A DNA stretch of 39,756 nucleotides from the IMG/VR virus record IMGVR_UViG_3300036828_000346, positions 1 to 39,756 of that record; one strand, 5' to 3'. Below are positions 6,766 through 13,359 of the stretch, in pieces. The DNA is from a virus. The translations under genes were made by a program, and so were the position numbers. The first letter of the stretch is position 1. Every line of letters starts with the position of its first letter. The notes under the pieces are model-generated. The model saw nothing but the letters and a program-made list of their open reading frames with translations. It searched no databases and was not told the DNA's origin.

Positions 6766-7011
6766 ATGGCGATCAGCAACCGACGCCGAGCAGCACTTCC
6801 GGCCTCCAAGGTCGTCTACCCCAAGTCCTCGAGCGTCGGTGGCAAGGGACGCAACTCCTACCCCATCGACACCAAGAAGCGGGCCCGCAACGCGCTCAGT
6901 CGGGCGGCGCAGTCCAACACGGCAGGGACCTACGCCACCGTCGAGCGCAAGGTGAACCGCCGCTACCCCGACATCTCCACCCGGCACCACACGCCCCGCG
7001 GGCGAAAGTGA
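6766..7011 (+). CDS. Small basic structural-region protein
   Basis: 81 residues, very basic (MAISNRRRAALPASKVVYPK...). The segment YPIDTKKRARNALSRAAQS resembles the PI-D-x-A-R-A-R-A-A-L pattern of short proteins encoded in the head-gene regions of many actinobacteriophages; their role is not known to me. The start at ATG 6766 avoids the palindrome; the frame is open upstream to 6718 within it. It is coupled to the portal gene (GTGA). It could be a DNA-contacting head component; this is inference. Confidence 0.7.
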   Translation: MAISNRRRAALPASKVVYPKSSSVGGKGRNSYPIDTKKRARNALSRAAQSNTAGTYATVERKVNRRYPDISTRHHTPRGRK

Positions 7012-8459
7012 GCCTCGTCCCACCCTCACCCTCCGTCGTCGACGGGGTGACGATGTTCGAACGAGCACCGGAGGGCTTCGACCCCGTCTTTTGGGTGCAG
7101 TACCTCGGCGACGCACTCACCCGGCGCTACCAGCAGTCCGCCCTCTACGACGCCTACTACCGAGGCGAGCACCGGCTCCCCACGGGACCGTCGGCAGCCA
7201 CGCTCGTCTACCGCCGACTCCTCCGGGCCGCGAAGTCGAACTGGGCCGAACTCGTCGTCGACTGCGTCAACGAGCGCCTGCGGGTCGTCGGGTTCCGCTG
7301 GCAGGACGAGCAGGCCGACCTCGAGGTCTGGCAGGACATCTGGCAGCGCAACAACCTCGACGCCTGGTCCGACGCCCTGCACGTCGAGGCGCTCGTATGG
7401 GGGTACGGCTACGCCATCGTGTGGCCCGACGACGACGGCCTGGCTCGGGTCACCGCCGAGTCCCCGACCGAGGTCATCTGCTACGCCCCGGACCACAAGC
7501 TCACGGCCTCCATGGCCCTCAAGCGTTGGCAGGACGACTGGGGCTACTGGCACGCCACGCTCTACACGCCGCTGGCGCTCTACAAGTATTCGGCCCGCGG
7601 CAGTGGTTCGTACTCGCCCCCGATGGCCGGGTGGGTCCCACGAGACGTGCCCGGAGAGGACTGGCCGCTCGCCAACCCGTTCGGGCAGGTGCCGGTCGTC
7701 GAGTTCCCCAACAACCCACGCCTGCTGACCGGAGGACGCAGCGAGCTCGACGGTGGGGCCATCGACATCATGGACCGCATCAACGAGACCGTGTTCAACC
7801 GTCTGCTGTCGGCACAGTTCTCGGCCTTCCGCCAGAAGTGGGTGACAGGCATGGAGATACCGCGCAACCCCGACACCGGCGAGGTCCTCGAACCGTTCCG
7901 TGCCGCCGTCGACCGACTCTGGATGACCGAGAACCCCGAGGCCAAGTTCGGCGAGTTCTCCGAGGCCAACCTCGTCAACTACATCGGTGCCGCCGAGGCC
8001 GACATCCAGCACTTGGCGTCGATCACTCGGACCCCCGCCTACTACCTGCTCCCCCACGGCAACATGCCCTCGGGCGAGGCGCTCAAGGCAGCCGAGACCG
8101 GACTGGTCGCCAAGGTCGAGCGGCGACAGAGGTTCCTGGGCGAGGCATGGGAGCAGACACTTCGACTGGCGCTGCTGATCGAGGGCAGTCCCTACGCCGA
8201 CGACACGAGCTGCGAGACCCTGTGGGCCTCCGCCGAGACCAAGTCCGACGCACAGACCGGCGACCTGCTCGTCAAGCTGGCCGGTCTCGGCGTCCCGCCC
8301 GAGATGCTGTGGGAGCTGTCGGGCTACTTCTCACCCCAGCAGGTCGAACGTATGAAAGCCTTGCAGGTGGAGCCTCCGGGGCCCGGCCCTGGTCCGACAC
8401 CGGCGCCCGCCCCGGAGCTCCCACCAGTTGACGCATCGACAGAAGCAGGTACACCATGA
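7008..8459 (+). CDS. Portal protein (SPP1 gp6-like)
   Basis: 483 residues, the usual size for SPP1-type portals. Recognisable segments are the N-terminal ALTRRYQQSALYDAYYRGEHR, VVDCVNERLRVVGFRW, the VEFPNNPRLLTGGRSELDG stretch and the helical stem YYLLPHGNMPSGEALKAAE. It forms the dodecameric vertex through which DNA is pumped and to which the neck attaches. The C-terminal end is Pro-rich (PGPGPGPTPAPAPELPP), probably disordered. It starts at a GTG overlapping the upstream stop and is coupled to the scaffold gene by ATGA. Confidence 0.93.
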   Translation: MSLVPPSPSVVDGVTMFERAPEGFDPVFWVQYLGDALTRRYQQSALYDAYYRGEHRLPTGPSAATLVYRRLLRAAKSNWAELVVDCVNERLRVVGFRWQDEQADLEVWQDIWQRNNLDAWSDALHVEALVWGYGYAIVWPDDDGLARVTAESPTEVICYAPDHKLTASMALKRWQDDWGYWHATLYTPLALYKYSARGSGSYSPPMAGWVPRDVPGEDWPLANPFGQVPVVEFPNNPRLLTGGRSELDGGAIDIMDRINETVFNRLLSAQFSAFRQKWVTGMEIPRNPDTGEVLEPFRAAVDRLWMTENPEAKFGEFSEANLVNYIGAAEADIQHLASITRTPAYYLLPHGNMPSGEALKAAETGLVAKVERRQRFLGEAWEQTLRLALLIEGSPYADDTSCETLWASAETKSDAQTGDLLVKLAGLGVPPEMLWELSGYFSPQQVERMKALQVEPPGPGPGPTPAPAPELPPVDASTEAGTP

Positions 8460-9040
8460 GTGATCCCAACGCCGGTGGGCAATCCGGCGCAGGCCCAGCG
8501 CCCGTGGGCCAAGGCAGTTCGGGCGAAGGTCCCCCGCCTGGGGACGAAGGTTCAGGCGCCAAGACACTTACTCAGGAGCAGGTCGCTTCAATCGTTGCGG
8601 AGGAGCGCCGCAAGGCACTCGCCCCGTACTCGGACTATGAGCAGATCAAGGCTCGTCTGGCCGAGATGGAGCAGGCTGGTGCGACTGAGCTTGAGAAGGC
8701 CACTGCGAAGGCCAGCACAGCCGTCGCCGAGAGGGACGCTGCGGTCGTCGAGCGTGACCGCCTGCTGATCCGTGCTGCCGTCATCTCCGAGGCAGTCCGG
8801 GCAGGGGCAGTCGACCCCGACGTCGTCGCCGCTCTCCTGGGCGGGACGCTGGTCGTCAAGGACGGCCAAGTGGAGGGTGACGTGGGCGCACTCGTGAAGC
8901 AGTTGCTCGAGGAGCGACCGTTTCTCCGTGCTGACGGAACCTCCCGCTCCGGCTCAGCCGACGGAGGCAGTCACAGTCGAAAGCCTCCAGCCGCCGCGAC
9001 TCCGACGCAAGCGATGGACGCTCTGTTCCGAGCACGTTGA
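8456..9040 (+). CDS. Capsid scaffolding protein
   Basis: 194 residues between portal and major capsid genes. A Gly/Pro-rich tail (1-35) precedes long charged helices (EEQVA...EERRKAL, KARLAEMEQAGATELEKATAKASTAVAERDAAVVERDRLL), a coiled-coil layout typical of scaffolds that guide procapsid assembly and are then lost. The C-terminus is Ser/Arg-rich, which often contacts the shell. No protease motif is seen, so removal may rely on exit rather than cleavage. The call rests on position and composition. Confidence 0.85.
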   Translation: MSDPNAGGQSGAGPAPVGQGSSGEGPPPGDEGSGAKTLTQEQVASIVAEERRKALAPYSDYEQIKARLAEMEQAGATELEKATAKASTAVAERDAAVVERDRLLIRAAVISEAVRAGAVDPDVVAALLGGTLVVKDGQVEGDVGALVKQLLEERPFLRADGTSRSGSADGGSHSRKPPAAATPTQAMDALFRAR

Positions 9041-9048
9041 GTCCCACC

Positions 9049-9064
9049 TGACATTCAAATGTCA
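9049..9064 (+). promoter_or_regulatory. Palindrome copy 5 (centre CA)
   Basis: TGACATTCAAATGTCA in the gap between scaffold and capsid genes, 9 bases before the capsid ribosome site. Confidence 0.87.
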
Positions 9065-9086
9065 GTGAGGCCGAAAGGAGTCACGA

Positions 9087-10085
9087 GTGGTCACACTCGA
9101 CCCGAACCTCATACCCCAAGAGGTGCAAGCCGCCGTCATCGAAGGTGTCACGACAACCTCCGCTGCACTGGCCTTAGCCTCAACCCAACCGATGCCCACC
9201 GGATCGCAGGCGGTGCCCGTCCTCGCGTCGATGCCGACTGCTGGATGGATCGGCGTCGGTGAGCGCAAGCCGACGACACAGATGGCCTGGACCGCCCTGG
9301 TCCTCAAGGCCGAGGAGGTCGCCGCCACCATCGACGTGCCGATGGCCTACGTCGACGACGCGGGCTTCCCACTGTGGGCGTCCATCCAACCTCGCATGAT
9401 CGAGGCACTGGCAAAGGTGGTCGACGAGGCCGTGCTATTCGGCGTCGGCGCTCCCTCGAGCTTCCCCGTCGGGGGGGTGTTCGGCAACTCGGCGGCGGTC
9501 GCACTGCCCGCTGCGCCCGAGAACGACATCGCCGGGCTCTACAACGCCGCCCTCGGCACCGTTGAGGCGACGGGACTGGACCCGACCGGACATGCCGCTG
9601 ACGTGACGGTGCGCTCGATGCTCCGAGGTGCCCGCACCTCGACGGGTGAGCCGTTGTACGTCCCCGAGATCGCCGGGGCCTCCCCGACGGCGTCGGTCTA
9701 CGGCTACCCGATCCAGTGGAGCCGGGGCGCTGCCTTCGACACCACCCAGGCCATCAGCTTCACCGGAGACTGGACCTGCCTGCGTATCGGCATCCGCCAG
9801 GACGTGCAGGTCGACTACTCCGACGAGGCCGTGCTGGCCGACGCCCAGGGGCAGGTGTTGGTCTCGGCGTTCCAAGAGGACAAGCGCATCATGCGGTGTC
9901 ACATGCGGCTCGGTTGCGTGATCGGCAAGCCGGTCACCGACAAGGCCCCCGGTGGCGCCAAGCCGTGGGCGCACATTCCACCTGGACTGGTCGGAGCGAC
10001 CTTCACTCCGCCTGCCGACGAGCCCGCTGCCGACGAGGCATCGAAGGGTGAGGCTGCCGCTCCCGCCAAGCGGAACAACAGCTAA
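9087..10085 (+). CDS. Major capsid protein
   Basis: 332 residues, HK97-fold type by position and pattern (VVDEAVLFG after EEVAATIDVPMAYVDDAGFPLWASIQPRMIEALAK; YGYPIQWSRG; RIGIRQDVQVDYSDEAVL is a typical P-domain/E-loop-side region). It builds the icosahedral head. A strong ribosome site, GAAAGGAG (9073-9080), precedes the GTG at 9087, and palindrome copy 5 lies just upstream, so this most abundant product has its own control point. The C-terminal 40 residues are Ala/Pro/Lys-rich (PADEPAADEASKGEAAAPAK) and probably flexible. It is followed with a 1-base overlap by the next gene. Confidence 0.92.
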   Translation: MVTLDPNLIPQEVQAAVIEGVTTTSAALALASTQPMPTGSQAVPVLASMPTAGWIGVGERKPTTQMAWTALVLKAEEVAATIDVPMAYVDDAGFPLWASIQPRMIEALAKVVDEAVLFGVGAPSSFPVGGVFGNSAAVALPAAPENDIAGLYNAALGTVEATGLDPTGHAADVTVRSMLRGARTSTGEPLYVPEIAGASPTASVYGYPIQWSRGAAFDTTQAISFTGDWTCLRIGIRQDVQVDYSDEAVLADAQGQVLVSAFQEDKRIMRCHMRLGCVIGKPVTDKAPGGAKPWAHIPPGLVGATFTPPADEPAADEASKGEAAAPAKRNNS

Positions 10086-10333
10086 TGGCTGTCCCGGTCG
10101 CCACAGTGGTCGTCGGCGTCAACCCGACCGACCCGAGCGGCAGGACCATTCGGTTCACGGTCACCGGAGCGCCCGGCAGGATCATGTGGCGCTTCGGTGA
10201 CTGCCGGGACGAGGACTCGCCTGCAGGTGGCCTCGACCACACCTACTCGGGTGACGGCGTCTTCCACCTCATCGGAGTAGTCGGCGTCACCGGCCAACGC
10301 ATCGTCGAGAATGTGACGGTGCCGGGGTCGTGA
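10085..10333 (+). CDS. Small PKD/Ig-like protein, possible head decoration
   Basis: 82 residues of beta-rich sequence. MWRFGDCRDED...DHTYSGDGVFHLIGVVG mirrors the WDFGDG...HTYxxxGxYTV core of PKD-type Ig domains. Small Ig-like domains directly after the capsid gene often decorate the head surface. It begins on the last base of the capsid stop (TAATG). Role by position and fold resemblance only. Confidence 0.6.
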   Translation: MAVPVATVVVGVNPTDPSGRTIRFTVTGAPGRIMWRFGDCRDEDSPAGGLDHTYSGDGVFHLIGVVGVTGQRIVENVTVPGS

Positions 10334-10542
10334 TCGCAGACATCGTTTCGGCCAGTCCGCTCACGGTCCAGATTTTGGCAATCGTGGCGGCGGCGCTGTT
10401 CGCTGTCGCCGTGCTGTCTCAGATGGTGACGCCCGTCGCCCGGCTGGTGAAGTTCCTCGTCCCCGAGGACCTGCCCGGTCATCCGGTGGTCGTCGCTGCT
10501 GGACTGTGCGTCCTGGCGGTGGCGGTGATATTCCTCGTCTGA
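10330..10542 (+). CDS. Small membrane protein in the head operon
   Basis: 70 residues with two hydrophobic helices (about 12-31, VQILAIVAAALFAVAVLS, and 51-69, HPVVVAAGLCVLAVAVIFLV) separated by a short polar turn with Arg/Lys. It could be holin-like but lies in the head-neck region far from the endolysin. It starts with GTG in a GTGA overlap. Function unknown. Confidence 0.7.
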   Translation: MIADIVSASPLTVQILAIVAAALFAVAVLSQMVTPVARLVKFLVPEDLPGHPVVVAAGLCVLAVAVIFLV

Positions 10543-11009
10543 TGATTCCGCTCGCCTCCCTCGCCGACTACGAGCTGTTGATCGGCCCGGTAGGGACCGA
10601 GGACGAACCCCGCCTCGACTACCTGCTCATCGTCAGCTCGTCCGTCGTCGCGGGGGTGGCGCCCGGACTCCTGCCGTGGGTGCAGGACGACCCCGTGCCC
10701 GATCCGGGGCCCGTACCTGAACCCGCCGTCCTGGTCACCTGCCAGACGGCCTCGACGATGATGACCAACCCCGCTGGCAACTCGGGCGCGGTCACCATGG
10801 AGAAGGTCGGGCTGATCGAGAACCAGTACGCCGTGCATGGCAACGCCGAAGGTCTGTTGCCCTCGGCCTGGCGCACGCTGCTCCGACCCTGGCGTCCACC
10901 CGACCTGGCGTCGGTGCGCCTCGCTGTCCCCCACCCACTGACCTACGGGTTGGGCGGCTACGGAGGTTCGTGGTGGTGGCCGATGGACCGGGAGCTGGCC
11001 GAACCATGA
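10542..11009 (+). CDS. Head-tail adaptor (connector) protein
   Basis: 155 residues. The N-terminal MIPLASLADYELLIGPVGTEDEPRLDYLLIVSSSVVAG follows the usual adaptor pattern (short loop then two helices) of SPP1 gp15/HK97 gp6-like rings that dock under the portal. Position four genes after the portal supports this. The middle (PVPDPGPVPEPAV) is a Pro-rich insert. It starts at ATG 10542, which shares one base with the upstream stop; the frame extends upstream to 10506 inside that gene. It is coupled to the next gene by ATGA. Confidence 0.75.
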   Translation: MIPLASLADYELLIGPVGTEDEPRLDYLLIVSSSVVAGVAPGLLPWVQDDPVPDPGPVPEPAVLVTCQTASTMMTNPAGNSGAVTMEKVGLIENQYAVHGNAEGLLPSAWRTLLRPWRPPDLASVRLAVPHPLTYGLGGYGGSWWWPMDRELAEP

Positions 11010-11335
11010 CCCTGCTCCGTCACCCCTCGATCCCCTGCACGATCCGCTACCAGACGCCGGGGCCTCCCGACGAGCACAACGACCCGACGAGCGTCTGGAC
11101 CGAGGTCGAGACGACCTGCGTGCTCCAACAGAAGGCCCGCTCCGAGATCGGCGAAGGACAACTCTCGGCCGAGCTCTGGTTCGTCTGGTTGCCCGTCAGC
11201 GAACCGTTCCCGCACGGCACCGACCAGCTCGTGGTGGACGGAGTGACCTACGAGTTCACCGCCGACCCTTGGCTGGCGCGCAACCTGCACGGGCAGGCCG
11301 ACCACATTCACGGCTCACTGAGTCGGGCGGCGTGA
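11006..11335 (+). CDS. Head closure / stopper-like neck protein
   Basis: 109 residues, beta-rich, with DQLVVDGVTYEFTADPWLARN near the end, the pattern of gp16/stopper-like neck proteins that plug the connector (VDG-x-x-YEV...P). Called by this motif and by its place between the adaptor and the HK97 gp10-like gene. The ATG overlaps the previous stop, and the next gene starts on its last base. Confidence 0.65.
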   Translation: MTLLRHPSIPCTIRYQTPGPPDEHNDPTSVWTEVETTCVLQQKARSEIGEGQLSAELWFVWLPVSEPFPHGTDQLVVDGVTYEFTADPWLARNLHGQADHIHGSLSRAA

Positions 11336-11661
11336 TGGCACAGCTCACCAAGGAAGTCGAGATTTACCCCGACGCGGGCGAGAAGGTCATCCAGACGCCC
11401 GAGTGCATCTCCTACCTCGAACGTGTCGCCAAGGCTGCCGAGAGCAACGCCGTCTCCATCGCCCCGGTCCTCACCGGGGCCTACCGGGACTCGATCCGCT
11501 CCGGCGTGCTGAGTGGGCAGGCGGCGCCTGCCTCGTACCTCTCGGCCGACGTGGACTACTGGTTCTACCTCGAGTACGGGACGATCAACAACGACCCGTT
11601 CCGCACGCTGACCCAATCAGTGCAGGCCCAGGTCGACCGCTGGGAAGAAGGCGGCGGATGA
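11335..11661 (+). CDS. HK97 gp10-like neck/tail-completion protein
   Basis: 108 residues. AKAAESNAVSIAPVLTGAYRDSIRSG...VDYWFYLEYGT is the hallmark of the gp10-like family (P-V-x-T-G-x-L-R-x-S-I; Y-x-x-x-x-E-x-G-T), which sits at the head-tail joint. The start at ATG 11335 is coupled to the previous stop; upstream in-frame codons to 11269 overlap that gene. It is coupled by ATGA to the tail terminator. Confidence 0.8.
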   Translation: MAQLTKEVEIYPDAGEKVIQTPECISYLERVAKAAESNAVSIAPVLTGAYRDSIRSGVLSGQAAPASYLSADVDYWFYLEYGTINNDPFRTLTQSVQAQVDRWEEGGG

Positions 11662-12173
11662 CCGTCGAGATTCCCGACGCCGAAGCACTCGCCATCCATG
11701 GACTGCTCACCATGCCCGAGGTCACGGACTCGGCACTCGGTGAGCGCATCTACTCCGTCGTGCCCAAGCAGCGAACATTCCCCCTGGCTCGGGTGTCCCG
11801 CATCGGGGGGGACCCCATGTGGAACGGGGACCCATACTGGGCTGAGCAGGCAGCGTGCCAGGTCGACGTGTGGGCAGACGGAGGCACGGTCGAGGCCCGA
11901 GGTCTCGCCGAGCTACTCCGGGCCGCGAGCACCCGCTTGCCCGGTGTCTGGCCCACCGGGGTCATCAGCTCGGTCAAGGTCTCGGGTCTCGTCAACAGCG
12001 CCGACAGCACCTACGATCCACCTAAGCCGCGGTATCGCTACACGTTGCAACTGGTCGTACACCCGAGTCGGGGAGCCCCCGGTCTCGAGCATCACCCGGC
12101 AGGTAGTCCCTCGCCGGTAAGCACACGGCAGGAAGTCCCTGCCATGGAGACTGACATTCAAATGTCAAGTTAG
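11658..12173 (+). CDS. Tail terminator-like protein
   Basis: 171 residues. The order (after gp10-like, before major tail protein) and the alpha/beta pattern LGERIYSVVPKQRTFPLARVSRIGG...CQVDVWADGGTVEARGLAELLRA fit the Gp17/DUF3168-type terminators that cap the tail tube. The family body ends about residue 145; the rest (GAPGLEHHPAGSPSPVSTRQEVP) is a non-homologous tail whose last residues TDIQMSS come from the palindrome at 12152. This suggests that the palindrome entered or was kept at the 3' end of the frame. Confidence 0.75.
   Translation: MTVEIPDAEALAIHGLLTMPEVTDSALGERIYSVVPKQRTFPLARVSRIGGDPMWNGDPYWAEQAACQVDVWADGGTVEARGLAELLRAASTRLPGVWPTGVISSVKVSGLVNSADSTYDPPKPRYRYTLQLVVHPSRGAPGLEHHPAGSPSPVSTRQEVPAMETDIQMSS
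12152..12167 (+). promoter_or_regulatory. Palindrome copy 6 (centre CA)
   Basis: TGACATTCAAATGTCA inside the last codons of the tail terminator and just before the AGGAGG ribosome site of the major tail gene. Confidence 0.87.
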
Positions 12174-12182
12174 GAGGCACAG

Positions 12183-12776
12183 ATGCCCGGACTCGACGCA
12201 TCTGAGCTGTACGTTGCCGGAAACGGCCACATCGGGACGGCACCCGAGGACACGCCGATGCCGACCGCAGACCTCGTCGATCCGTGGATCGACCATGGCT
12301 ACGCCACTGAGGACGCCGTGGAGTTCACGTTCGGCAAGACGACCGACACGCTCAAGGGCTGGCAGAGCTTCGACACGCTCCGGATGATTACGACCGAGGC
12401 GCCGAAGTCGGTGAAGTTCACGCTCATGCAGTCCAACGTGGAGAACCTGCTGCTCGCCCTCGGCGGCGGCACCTACGACGAGCTGACCGGCGAGTTCACC
12501 CCGGCCGACGCATCCCAACTCGACGTGCGGGCGCTGTTCATCGTCGCTCACGACGGCCAAGAGGACTGGTCTTTTTGGGCACCTCGCGTGTTGCTCAGCG
12601 ACAACGTCGTCATCCCGTGGAAGAAGACGGCGGCGGCTGAGATGCCGTTGACGTTCTCGATCCAGGCTGCCTCGAGCGGCCCGGCGTTCAAGTTCGTGTT
12701 CCCGACGAGCTGGGCCCCCGGCACGACTAACGGCGGCGGGACGCAGGCTGCACGTTCCAACATCGAAGCGGCCTAG
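12183..12776 (+). CDS. Major tail (tube) protein
   Basis: 197 residues with a strong ribosome site (AGGAGG, 12171-12176). It begins MPGLDASELYVAGNGHIGTAP, as in many actinophage tube proteins, continues with a beta-sandwich-like body, and ends with the flexible GTTNGGGTQAARSNIEAA. It polymerises around the tape measure to form the tail tube. Position before the tail chaperones and tape measure supports the call. With palindrome copy 6 just upstream, it has its own control point like the capsid gene. Confidence 0.88.
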   Translation: MPGLDASELYVAGNGHIGTAPEDTPMPTADLVDPWIDHGYATEDAVEFTFGKTTDTLKGWQSFDTLRMITTEAPKSVKFTLMQSNVENLLLALGGGTYDELTGEFTPADASQLDVRALFIVAHDGQEDWSFWAPRVLLSDNVVIPWKKTAAAEMPLTFSIQAASSGPAFKFVFPTSWAPGTTNGGGTQAARSNIEAA

Positions 12777-13069
12777 TGGCACAAGTCCTGGTGCTGACGC
12801 GCCGGGACGGCACAACCGAGACCACGTTCGTCGGTTCGCCGTACCTGGCGGTCCTCTTCGAGGAAGAGTTCCACCGCACGCCCGACACCGCAAAGGACAG
12901 CGGGTGGATGGCGTTCTACTCGACCCACAGCCGCCCCCCGGTCGACCGGGACGAGCTCGTGGGTTGGTTGGAGCAGTTCATCGCCAGCGACCTCGCTGAG
13001 TGGGAACCGCCGGACCCTACGGCAACGGCGCCCAACGGAGCGGAGCCGGACACCTCCTCGCAGACCTGA
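12776..13069 (+). CDS. Tail assembly chaperone, upstream frame (gpG-like)
   Basis: 97 residues from a GTG on the last base of the tube-gene stop (TAGTG). The acidic helical body (LAVLFEEEFHRT...VDRDELVGWLEQFIASDLAEWEPPD) and its place before the tape measure match gpG-type chaperones, which bind the tape measure during tail assembly. In most long-tailed phages a -1 slip near the end joins this frame to the next one. Confidence 0.8.
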   Translation: MAQVLVLTRRDGTTETTFVGSPYLAVLFEEEFHRTPDTAKDSGWMAFYSTHSRPPVDRDELVGWLEQFIASDLAEWEPPDPTATAPNGAEPDTSSQT

Positions 13070-13071
13070 CG

Positions 13072-13359
13072 ATGATTACCGGCCTCGCCCCGACTGAACT
13101 GCTCGGTGGGGGGCGCAACTACTTCGACGCGCTCCTCGCCGAAGCGCAAGAACGCCGACGCATTGGTTGGGAAGTGCCCGAGATGCTCGCCACCCTGATC
13201 GAGGTCCAGTTCGCCTCGTACCGGGCCCTGCTCGCACTCGGCGGAGCGAAGACGGTGCCCGACCCGCTCAAGATTCCCCGTCCGTGGCAGGAGAAGAAGC
13301 GGGAGCGCGTGAGTTGGCGAGAGCTGCAAGCGTTCCTCGGAGGTCGCCGTGGCGACTGA
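13072..13359 (+). CDS. Tail assembly chaperone, downstream frame (gpT-like)
   Basis: At least 95 residues from ATG 13072 (MITGLAPTELLGGGRNYFDALLAEAQERRRIGWEVPEMLA), in the -1 frame of the preceding gene and open back to about 13000. In lambda and mycobacteriophages this part is made only as a frameshift fusion. Here no canonical X-XXY-YYZ heptamer is visible in the 13000-13069 overlap, and an ATG 3 bases after the upstream stop allows reinitiation. Both routes are possible. It overlaps the tape measure start by 11 bases. Confidence 0.75.
   Translation: MITGLAPTELLGGGRNYFDALLAEAQERRRIGWEVPEMLATLIEVQFASYRALLALGGAKTVPDPLKIPRPWQEKKRERVSWRELQAFLGGRRGD

Noticed and set aside
5469-6809. 446-residue leftward frame opposite terL
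   Set aside because: High-GC shadow of the terminase frame; no motifs. The same applies to the long antisense frames at 7026-8057, 13268-14896 and 16854-18113.
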